From a virus: 23,650 nt of DNA. A program made the position numbers and the translations under genes. Positions within the stretch are counted from its first letter, which is position 1. Every line of letters starts with the position of its first letter. The stretch spans positions 1-23,650 of IMG/VR virus record IMGVR_UViG_3300036908_000284; one strand, 5' to 3'. Positions 7,848 to 13,809 of this stretch are shown here, in pieces. Below the pieces are notes generated by a model that saw only the letters and a list, made by a program, of their open reading frames with translations, was not told where the DNA came from and made no database searches.

Positions 7848-8315
7848 CTAAGCGTTCGTGGTGCGCGTGACGATGAGGCATAACGTCACATATCGCGCGT
7901 CAGCTTCGCTATGTTCTGTATTTTGTGAAAAAGCGATTTTAACGCGTTTAAAGCCTATGTTATACTCGTCGCGTAACACGTCGAGCACGCGTGCTGAGAA
8001 CTCTCTCGCGCGGCCTACGCTATTAAATCCTTTTTCTACGTAGCAATGCAATTTTATTTGCGTGTTTGCTATCTTTTCGAATGATAACTCACACTCGCCG
8101 AAGTCGTCTCCAATTTCTACATACGGATATTTCTTCTCCGACGGGTTAACGATAATATTAACATTTGTTAATTTATCACGTAGAGCCGTCGCTACGTCGC
8201 GCACCGTTGCAGTGGAAGACCGTTTTGGGGGCTCTACTGGTATTGCTTCGACCGTTGCCTTTTCTGCGGCCGCAAGCACGACCTTTTCCTTAATTTCGTT
8301 CCTCTTCTCTTCCAT
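7848..8315 (-). CDS. Tail terminator-like protein, second copy
   Basis: I start this 155-residue protein at the ATG at 8315, which has GAGG five bases upstream. An in-frame ATG 84 bases earlier lies deep inside the neighbouring gene and has no ribosome site. After a charged N-terminal extension (residues 1-45) it has a small alpha/beta domain: VRDVATALRDKL helix, KYPYVEIGDDFGECELS, a strand-helix unit (IKLHCYVEK then GRAREFSARVLDVLRD) and a final strand pair. The PYVxIG element after a first helix is characteristic of the DUF3168/tail-terminator fold. The next gene upstream has the same element (KPYIAIGK). One copy is probably the terminator that caps the tube; the other may be a diverged paralogue. 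Confidence 0.6.
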   Translation of the reverse strand: MEEKRNEIKEKVVLAAAEKATVEAIPVEPPKRSSTATVRDVATALRDKLTNVNIIVNPSEKKYPYVEIGDDFGECELSFEKIANTQIKLHCYVEKGFNSVGRAREFSARVLDVLRDEYNIGFKRVKIAFSQNTEHSEADARYVTLCLIVTRTTNA

Positions 8316-8332
8316 TATAACCTCGATTAATT

Positions 8333-8824
8333 TTATAGCACCTGTGCGACCTGCACGTTGCACGTTAGAACGTCGTGTTCCGCTTCTTTCGCGCCCCATA
8401 CGCTAACGTCCTCGCCGCGAACGCCTATTTCAAATGTTCCCACTAAGAAAGGACTCTCTTCGGGAAATTGTAGCTGTTCACTCGCCCACGCCGATGAGAG
8501 TGCAAAAATAACATCATTCATTATCTCGGAAACCTGTTTTTTCCCGCCGTAGTGCGTGAATATGTCAATCTCGACGAGATATTTATCAATAAACAAGTCT
8601 TTCGTCTGACGCTCATCGATGTTAATTGCCGCTTTACCGATAGCGATATACGGTTTCTTTACTCCCGGTGGTACGGTGTCGTAAATTCTAACTTTAATGT
8701 TGTTACCGTGCTCGTCTTCGTAGGTAGCCGTTGTGAGTGTGGGGTCGTTCATGAGTACGTTTACGAGTAATAATCGTAAATCATAGCCTGCGTGGCGTTT
8801 AACTAATATCCCTTCGCTGCTCAT
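8333..8824 (-). CDS. Tail terminator-like protein (DUF3168-type pattern)
   Basis: A 163-residue protein whose ATG overlaps the previous stop in ATGA, so it is translationally coupled to the gp10-like gene. The domain order fits the tail-terminator or head-tail joining fold: a first helix (DLRLLLVNVLM), a strand, VPPGVKKPYIAIGK, a long strand (KYLVEIDIFTHYGGKK), a helix (VSEIMNDVIFALSS), and final strands with DVLTCNVQV. In lambda-like and HK97-like viruses this protein sits on the last tube ring and joins it to the head. Its place after the gp10-like gene is canonical. Confidence 0.65.
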   Translation of the reverse strand: MSSEGILVKRHAGYDLRLLLVNVLMNDPTLTTATYEDEHGNNIKVRIYDTVPPGVKKPYIAIGKAAINIDERQTKDLFIDKYLVEIDIFTHYGGKKQVSEIMNDVIFALSSAWASEQLQFPEESPFLVGTFEIGVRGEDVSVWGAKEAEHDVLTCNVQVAQVL

Positions 8825-9297
8825 AGTGAAAGACCATTCTTCATAAATTCCATTTGAAGCGCGAGCATAACGGAAGCTTTTATGTCTTCTACGTTCTCTT
8901 CTAACGCAGGTTGTAGAAACGGATACGCCTGAGAACCCGGATGATTAACCTGTTTTGTGAACACTTCGGCCCCGTAGGCTTCCCATTCAAAGTGTAATGC
9001 CATCGCGTTTACCGGAACGATGATGTGTGGTTTCGTTCCTTTCTCTACATACCATCCGTATGTCTTTCCGGTGACAACACGCCCTTCTAGATTGCCGGGC
9101 GTTGCAGGTATTGTATGAATACTAATTTTAAGCTGGCCGCTCTTTGAATGAACCTTCACCTTAGCCGACGTTTCTACTATTGCTAAACCTGCATTTATCG
9201 CGGCTACTAACGCGGTTGATGTGCCGGTCTCCCGAAGGTCGCCGAATCGTGCGACGACTGCGGATATGCCGTTGACCGTAACCCCTGTACCAACCAT
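8821..9297 (-). CDS. HK97 gp10-like head-tail or tail completion protein
   Basis: I start this gene at the ATG at 9297, which overlaps the preceding stop as TAATG. A longer frame reaches 60 bases into the neighbour without a ribosome site. The 158-residue protein shows the gp10 pattern clearly: GRVVTGKTYGWYVEKGTKPHII, then an HFEWxAYGAEVFTKQVNHPG segment and AYPFLQPALEEN, followed by a C-terminal helix. The Y-x-x-x-V-E-x-G-T, V-x-H-P-G and PFLxPAL elements define this family. Family members act at the tail-completion step between head closure and tube. The stop overlaps the next ATG. Confidence 0.85.
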   Translation of the reverse strand: MVGTGVTVNGISAVVARFGDLRETGTSTALVAAINAGLAIVETSAKVKVHSKSGQLKISIHTIPATPGNLEGRVVTGKTYGWYVEKGTKPHIIVPVNAMALHFEWEAYGAEVFTKQVNHPGSQAYPFLQPALEENVEDIKASVMLALQMEFMKNGLSL

Positions 9298-9740
9298 TAT
9301 GTTCCCTCGTCGTCGTATTCTACGATTTCTACCGCACCTAAGCGAAGATAATGCCACTCAAAGTCGGGGTTTATGAGCGTTACGATGTACCAGTACCTCG
9401 ATACGCCGGTGTCCTGATTTGTATATTTAATAATCATTCGCGGGTCTATTCGGCTATCATAACGCACAAGAATCGAATGAGTAAGAATCTCCTGCATCTG
9501 ACCCGCTATTATTACGTCACTTGGGTTAGGCGTCTGAATGTCTGCGTCAACGCCGGTGCCGTCTCCACCAACTAAATAATCTTCATAATCGCTATACGGG
9601 TGACCGTGAAGTTCATCGCCGGTTTTTACACCGTTATAGCGCTGAAAGACGATTTTTCTACGTAACTGATACAGCGTGTTTCGCGGGTTTCGTTTAGTTG
9701 GCGCTGGTGACGGGTCAAACCTGATGTCGGTTATCGTCAT
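9297..9740 (-). CDS. Head closure (stopper) protein
   Basis: A 147-residue protein between gp6-like and gp10-like genes, the usual site for the head-closure protein (SPP1 gp16 type). The N-terminus is basic with RRKIVFQRYN, a typical opening strand for this family. The middle has a long acidic loop, and the second half shows strands ITHSILVRYDSRIDPRM, KYTNQDTGVSRYWYIVTLINPDFEWHYLRLGAVEIV. The RYWYI-x-x-x-x-P-x-x-x-x-x-YLRL end is typical. Its ATG overlaps the stop of the 31-residue peptide as ATGA. It presumably forms the ring that plugs the connector after DNA packaging. Confidence 0.75.
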   Translation of the reverse strand: MTITDIRFDPSPAPTKRNPRNTLYQLRRKIVFQRYNGVKTGDELHGHPYSDYEDYLVGGDGTGVDADIQTPNPSDVIIAGQMQEILTHSILVRYDSRIDPRMIIKYTNQDTGVSRYWYIVTLINPDFEWHYLRLGAVEIVEYDDEGT

Positions 9741-9832
9741 TTTCTAGCCTTCTTCTTCTTTCGAAACCCATTCGGAAATTTCTTCGCTAAGCGCGCTTTT
9801 AAGCTAAGCGACTCACCCTTAATCTTCGTCAT
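9737..9832 (-). CDS. 31-residue basic microprotein in the connector operon
   Basis: A short frame linked at both ends by ATGA overlaps: its ATG overlaps the gp6-like stop (9829-9832), and its stop overlaps the next ATG (9737-9740). The peptide reads MTKIKGESLSLKARLAKK and onward through NGFRKKKKARK, so about half its residues are basic. A longer frame beginning at 9919 would run through the gp6-like gene and is not credible. The perfect coupling supports a real gene. A basic peptide here could bind DNA or a connector surface, but its function is unknown. Confidence 0.55.
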   Translation of the reverse strand: MTKIKGESLSLKARLAKKFPNGFRKKKKARK

Positions 9833-10500
9833 CGGTACCCGTATCCAAGTGAGGCCGTGCCGAACGGACTCCACTTTACGGCTGAGCTGTCGGTGTAGTC
9901 GAACTCGTCGAGTTTCCAATCCTGTAATAGAACCTCGGCTTGTGGTGCCATTGCATAATCGAAATCTTCAGCGGATTGATAAATTTGAGAGGTCTGTGCT
10001 AATATCGCTTGTTTAATCTCCGGCGGGACTGCGCTTGGGTCATCGCCGAAGCCAGCTACGTATTCGACCGTATAATAGCCAAAAACGTAGTAATCCCACC
10101 AAAAACCCATAAGAAGCTGAAGTCTTCCGGGAATTGTCATCGTGTCGACGTGGTAAACATCTGAATTTTGCACGTGCGCGACGCCTTCTTGGTCGTAAGC
10201 GGTTACGTTTAAAACATTCTGTAATGGTGCAGCTCTAAATAAATGAAGTCTAAACGGTAGAATCTCAGGAGGATTCGGCATAAACTCCATTTGAAGCGTT
10301 TGCGTTAAGAGCGCTCTACCTATGTATTTCTCAACCATTCCCGTAGCCGCCGCTATGCAACCGTTTATTAAGTCCTGTTGTGACGACGGGTTCGATGGGT
10401 CGACGTGAAGAAAGACGCACGCTTGGTTATACGTGACGGGATAAATTAGGCTCCCGTCTGCGTCTTGCGGCGGCGTTATTACGTTAATGGAGCGCTTCAT
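9829..10500 (-). CDS. Head-tail connector (adaptor) protein, gp6-like
   Basis: A 223-residue protein with the gp6 adaptor pattern. A first helix comes after VTYNQACVFLHVD, followed by QQDLINGCIAAATGMVEKYIGRAL, the family signature (a helix of type LI-x-x-x-I-x-A-A-x-x-x-V-E-x-x-x-GR-x-L). Next come a strand-rich insert (LLTQTLQMEF, PFRLHLFRAAPLQNV), a YYTVEYVAGFGDDP turn, and a C-terminal helix PPEIKQAILAQTSQIYQS. These form the ring bound to the portal in HK97 and SPP1-like viruses. The tail beyond residue 195 (DWKLDEFDYT onward) is long for the family. Its stop overlaps the 31-residue gene. Confidence 0.85.
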   Translation of the reverse strand: MKRSINVITPPQDADGSLIYPVTYNQACVFLHVDPSNPSSQQDLINGCIAAATGMVEKYIGRALLTQTLQMEFMPNPPEILPFRLHLFRAAPLQNVLNVTAYDQEGVAHVQNSDVYHVDTMTIPGRLQLLMGFWWDYYVFGYYTVEYVAGFGDDPSAVPPEIKQAILAQTSQIYQSAEDFDYAMAPQAEVLLQDWKLDEFDYTDSSAVKWSPFGTASLGYGYR

Positions 10501-10510
10501 CGTCTCACTC

Positions 10511-11014
10511 TCAGGCAGTTGTTATGTAGTAAATCTTGTCACCTGCGTGCTGAAACTGATAGTAGAGATTATGTAAATCCGAGCACGCGAGGTCGATTGA
10601 AAGACCTGCGTATAGCGGAAAGTGTGGTGCGTTCGTGTTACCGATTAAAACACCGGAAACGTCATTACCCGCGTCAGCGACTACTCTAATCCGCGCCCCA
10701 CACGGCGTTGAGAGTGTCTCGAAGCGATGTGCGAGCATATCAGACTCGGTAATTGCGCCATCGACATTAGTCGTTGGTGCGACTATTGTAACGGGAATTG
10801 TGTCATTTACAGCGCTTACGCCCTCTAAACTAACGGTATCGACTGTTACGGCAACTTTCGTGTTAAGTGCAGGATTATCTTCCTCGTCGGTGGTCATCAC
10901 GTCGTTAATAAGCTGCGCCCACTCTATTTTCTCTGTAGCGTCTGCGTTCCACGCGCCACCACTCATATCACCTTCGGTATCCATACCGACGCGTGGGTTC
11001 TTTGGGAAGCTCAT
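10511..11014 (-). CDS. Head-associated structural protein of unknown family
   Basis: A 167-residue protein with a perfect AAGGAGG ribosome site before its ATG, which implies high expression. It opens with a polar N-terminus including TEKIEWAQLINDVMTTDEED, then turns into beta-rich sequence (TKVAVTVDTVSLEGV, IPVTIVAPTTNVDG). It ends in a domain with CGARIRVVADAGNDVSGVLIGN and LYAGLSIDLACSDLHNLYYQ. The last part, G-x-x-IDL-x-x-x-D-L-x-x-LYY, resembles phage proteins that bind on capsid or tube as trimeric beta caps. It has no membrane segment. Placed between a fibre-like head protein and the connector, it is probably on the virion surface. Function is inferred only. Confidence 0.6.
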   Translation of the reverse strand: MSFPKNPRVGMDTEGDMSGGAWNADATEKIEWAQLINDVMTTDEEDNPALNTKVAVTVDTVSLEGVSAVNDTIPVTIVAPTTNVDGAITESDMLAHRFETLSTPCGARIRVVADAGNDVSGVLIGNTNAPHFPLYAGLSIDLACSDLHNLYYQFQHAGDKIYYITTA

Positions 11015-11028
11015 CTTTTTGAACCTCC

Positions 11029-11613
11029 TTAAGCGGTTTGAACGTAGATTAGATAAACGTCAAGCGAACCGACTGTTGCGCTTCCGCCTGCGGTAAGATA
11101 GCCGTTAACTACCGTCTGAGCTGCGTAAAACTTTACACTTTTCTTAGCCGTCGCGTCGTAGAGGTCGGCACCTAATGAAGATGCGACTTCGCCAGTTACA
11201 GCGTTAAGCGTTAATGTCGAAGCGGTAATTATTTTAGTTTGATTGCCTGTATAACCAATCGTTACCGCTGGGCCTGAGCCATCGAAAGCCGTAGTACAAA
11301 CAGAAATTGCTTGAAGTAGAATCGCGCCTGCGGGAAGTGTCGCTATTGCCTGTGTAGCGCCACCGTTCCACGTTACGGTTCCTTTCACTTGATGAATCGT
11401 TCCAGCGCCTAATTGAGAACCGAGAATACCTGCTGTTGCGGATACCTGCGTTGTGGTAATCGTGCCGTTTGCTATTTGTGCTGCTGTAACTGCTTGGTCA
11501 TTAATTAGAGCCGTGGTAACTGCCTTACTTGCAATATCCGCAGTATGAAACGCACACGTATAGTCTACGTAAAGACAACCGGCCGAATCAGCAGAAACTA
11601 ATGTTTTTGTCAT
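11029..11613 (-). CDS. Head fibre or capsid spike-like protein
   Basis: A 194-residue protein with a strong AGAAGGAGG ribosome site before its ATG. Residues 25-75 contain short repeats (KAVTTALINDQAVTAAQI, then ANGTITTTQVSATAGILGSQL) of the kind that form trimeric triple-stranded stalks in phage fibres. The C-terminal 120 residues are a beta domain (GAILLQAISVCTTAF, PAVTIGYTGNQTKIIT, KSVKFYAAQTVVNGYLTAGGSATVGSLDVYLIYV). The G-S-x-x-V-G-x-L-D-V-x-L-x-Y end is frequent in virion surface proteins. The gene is in the head block after the capsid gene, so a capsid fibre is the best guess; a tail-linked fibre cannot be ruled out. Confidence 0.6.
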   Translation of the reverse strand: MTKTLVSADSAGCLYVDYTCAFHTADIASKAVTTALINDQAVTAAQIANGTITTTQVSATAGILGSQLGAGTIHQVKGTVTWNGGATQAIATLPAGAILLQAISVCTTAFDGSGPAVTIGYTGNQTKIITASTLTLNAVTGEVASSLGADLYDATAKKSVKFYAAQTVVNGYLTAGGSATVGSLDVYLIYVQTA

Positions 11614-11639
11614 TTTCGCCTCCTTCTAAAAAAGGGAGG

Positions 11640-11659
11640 GTGAGAGAGTTTTCTCTCAC
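11640..11659 (-). terminator. Perfect 8-bp hairpin between two head genes, possible weak terminator
   Basis: On the transcribed strand GTGAGAGA pairs with TCTCTCAC around a four-base loop. The TGA of the 68-residue gene lies within the 5' arm. A T6 run follows after seven bases, too far for a classical terminator. It may reduce or process transcripts before the fibre-like gene, which has its own strong ribosome site. Confidence 0.45.
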
Positions 11660-11862
11660 TTTTTCTTTACATTCGCGCTTCGAACCATCTTATCTTTCGG
11701 CGGCGTCTCTACCATTTTAGAAACTTTAGGCTCGGGGCGTTTATGCTCGACGTATCGAGCTACGCCGCTTAAGACGAGTCTATGTGCTTCCTCTTCGGAA
11801 AAGGACGCTATTTCACCTATGTTATACGGTGGTACTACTTGCACGAATTGTATTTCTCTCAT
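11656..11862 (-). CDS. Small head-module protein with PYNIGE motif
   Basis: A 68-residue protein. Residues 1-38 hold a recognisable small phage domain: a first strand (REIQFVQVVPPYNIGEIASF), a helix (SEEEAHRLVLSGVARYV), then a basic Pro/Lys-rich tail. The PYN-x-GE-x-x-x-F-x-x-E-x-A-x-x-L-x-x-x-G-V-A pattern is common in short proteins encoded between capsid and connector genes in siphoviruses, where it is often annotated as hypothetical. The gene lies nine bases after the upstream stop. No Cys pair or membrane helix is visible. The exact structural role is unknown. Confidence 0.6.
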   Translation of the reverse strand: MREIQFVQVVPPYNIGEIASFSEEEAHRLVLSGVARYVEHKRPEPKVSKMVETPPKDKMVRSANVKKK

Positions 11863-11870
11863 TTTCTCGC

Positions 11871-12497
11871 TTACTGCCCTGCGGAGTAGTAGGGCTTAGT
11901 TCCGCCCATCGTACCGCCACTTATAACGGGCATTGAGTCGCCAGCGCCAAGCAGTATGTTAACGTCTGCGGTAAGCGTAGTATCCGCGTTTCCAGCAACC
12001 TTCGTATTAACGAAAGTCACATAAGGCGCGATATACTTTCCAATAACGTTAGCGTCTCGAAGTGACCCAAAGATTCGGGCGTCGAGAACGGTAGCCGTTG
12101 CGGACGCGCTTGTAGGCGACGTGAACACATACGGCTGGTCTTGGAATCCCGCAGGAACCGCGTTATATGCGGCTGTCGAACCGGTTGCGTTAAAGTAGAG
12201 CTGTTTGTAGTCCGCGTCAGCAGATGAAACGCTCGTGAAGTCCGTAGGACTCGTAAACGAAGTTCCATCGGTCGAAGACTGCATTTTAACAGCTAGAGAT
12301 GTGGTGTTCGTGGCCGTCATCGCACCCTTTAGCACTACTTGTAGAATATACGAGTAGTAGCCAGTTCGGTCGATGAAGAGACAGTTTGTATCTCCGGGGT
12401 CGATGTGCGTTGTAGCGGGAGACGCGCCGGGCGTAACCGTTACTGCGTGAGCGAGGTTAACAACCTGTACTCTACCTGAAATATCGTAATATCTCAT
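11871..12497 (-). CDS. Capsid decoration-type protein following the major capsid gene
   Basis: A 208-residue protein directly after the major capsid gene, with AAGGAG and a second GAGG before the ATG. It is rich in Thr, Ser, Ala and beta strands: AHAVTVTPGASPATTHIDPG, YYSYILQVVLKGAMTATNTTSLAVKMQSSTD and a FTSPTDFTSVS part. The pattern of SLAVKMQSSTDGTSFTSP resembles virion proteins with a jelly-roll or Ig-like fold. High expression and the place after the capsid gene point to a capsid decoration (cement) protein. I do not recognise a named family. Confidence 0.55.
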   Translation of the reverse strand: MRYYDISGRVQVVNLAHAVTVTPGASPATTHIDPGDTNCLFIDRTGYYSYILQVVLKGAMTATNTTSLAVKMQSSTDGTSFTSPTDFTSVSSADADYKQLYFNATGSTAAYNAVPAGFQDQPYVFTSPTSASATATVLDARIFGSLRDANVIGKYIAPYVTFVNTKVAGNADTTLTADVNILLGAGDSMPVISGGTMGGTKPYYSAGQ

Positions 12498-12511
12498 TTT
12501 TCCTCACTCCT

Positions 12512-13756
12512 TTATGCAGCGCCCCAACCTTTAACTGACTTCATAACAGCGCCAGCGAGGTCGTATCGCATTGCGAAATCGTGCATACTAACCGCTCGAA
12601 TAACCGTCTGGTCTTCCGAGAAGGTTGCTACGACGTTCATTCCATCGTAATAAGCCGCCGTATTGCTAACGTCTATTCGAACCTGCATCGAGTCGCCAAT
12701 GAACGCGTCATCGAAGTTCACAAAGTAGATTTCTGAACAGTTAGAAACCGGACTACCTGTAGTTGAATCAGTTAGGTTAGTCGGAATCTGAGTCGTGACA
12801 GCGTAGGGGAATCTAAGCAACTTGCCTGTCGCCATTTCGGGCTGGAAAGCGTAGTTACCGAGCGAATCCCTTATGGTCATAAGGTAATACTCAATCTGAG
12901 GTGCGAATATCCAACCGCAGTTTGTCATTGGAATGTTGGCTTGGCGCAATTTGAGGATGCACGTCGCGAGGTCATTCGTGACACTCTGAAGGTTAGAATA
13001 CGTAGGCGTACCAGTCTGTGCTGCGGGTTGCGTGGCTGCGAATACGTTCGTCGGGCTAATCCAGTTAAGGAGACCCTTCGGGGTATTCACGGTGCCGTCA
13101 CCGCGCATAAAGGCTTGGTCTTCGCGCTGCGCCATCGCTTTAACGAGGTCTTCTCGTACGATTTGGTCGGCAGCGATTGTGTTTACCTGCAAAAGCTCGT
13201 TTGAGATTGGGACAAGTGCGGCTAGTTTCTTAGCTGCAAGTGTTATTTGACCAAAGCTCTGTTCCGTGGCTTGAATGTTAATATTCTCACCAACATAGGT
13301 TGCATTGGCACCACCCGTCACCTTCGGAATACTCATCTGAAGGTTGTTGAGGGGTAGCACTCGAGCGCCCATAGAACGCATAACAGAGGCGGGTCTTAGG
13401 AATTCAATAATCTCAGTCGATAGGACTTCTGGAACCAAAAACCCACCACTAACATCTTGATTCGCACTAAGAGCCTTTGTAACTTCGGCTTTATCGCCGA
13501 AGACTCTAGTTGCGAAGTTAAGTGGGCTTTCACGGTTCTTCTCAGCCATAACGAGAGCTTTAATGAATCCGCTAACCGTATTTCCCATCTGAGCTGAAGC
13601 AGCGGTTTTCGTAGAGGTTTGCTCGCCTCCAAGTTGTGAACGAACGTTAAGATTGTCGCGGATTGCCGCGCCTTTCTTAACATCTTCCATAACGGGAGCA
13701 AGCATCTCCTTAATCAACGCGCTAATATCATTGCGCGTCATATGTGCTTCTTCCAT
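12512..13756 (-). CDS. Major capsid protein, HK97 fold
   Basis: A 414-residue protein with the HK97 capsid layout. The N-terminal arm (about 1-95) includes a helical, removable delta-like segment (ISALIKEMLAPVMEDVKK). Then comes the diagnostic GGFLVPEVLSTEIIEFLR (about 105-122), RSMGARVLPL, the E-loop region (IPKVTGGANATYVGENINI), the spine helix with NELLQVNTIAADQIVREDLVKAMAQREDQAFMRGDGT, and the A-domain with a P-x-G-LLNW turn. GGAG lies eight bases before the ATG; a second ATG five codons on is also possible. The fused protease upstream would cleave the arm. It forms the icosahedral shell. Confidence 0.95.
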   Translation of the reverse strand: MEEAHMTRNDISALIKEMLAPVMEDVKKGAAIRDNLNVRSQLGGEQTSTKTAASAQMGNTVSGFIKALVMAEKNRESPLNFATRVFGDKAEVTKALSANQDVSGGFLVPEVLSTEIIEFLRPASVMRSMGARVLPLNNLQMSIPKVTGGANATYVGENINIQATEQSFGQITLAAKKLAALVPISNELLQVNTIAADQIVREDLVKAMAQREDQAFMRGDGTVNTPKGLLNWISPTNVFAATQPAAQTGTPTYSNLQSVTNDLATCILKLRQANIPMTNCGWIFAPQIEYYLMTIRDSLGNYAFQPEMATGKLLRFPYAVTTQIPTNLTDSTTGSPVSNCSEIYFVNFDDAFIGDSMQVRIDVSNTAAYYDGMNVVATFSEDQTVIRAVSMHDFAMRYDLAGAVMKSVKGWGAA

Positions 13757-13809
13757 AGATATATCTCCATCTTTAAGCTGCGCTATTTTAAGTTACGAAC
13801 AGGCGCAGC

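Noticed and set aside
8062-8406. A 114-residue + strand frame
   Set aside because: It lies opposite the tail-terminator-like gene, and its Ser/Thr-rich content reflects the antisense strand.
9737-9919. A 60-residue version of the basic microprotein
   Set aside because: The extra 29 residues run through the gp6-like gene, and the internal ATG has perfect ATGA coupling.
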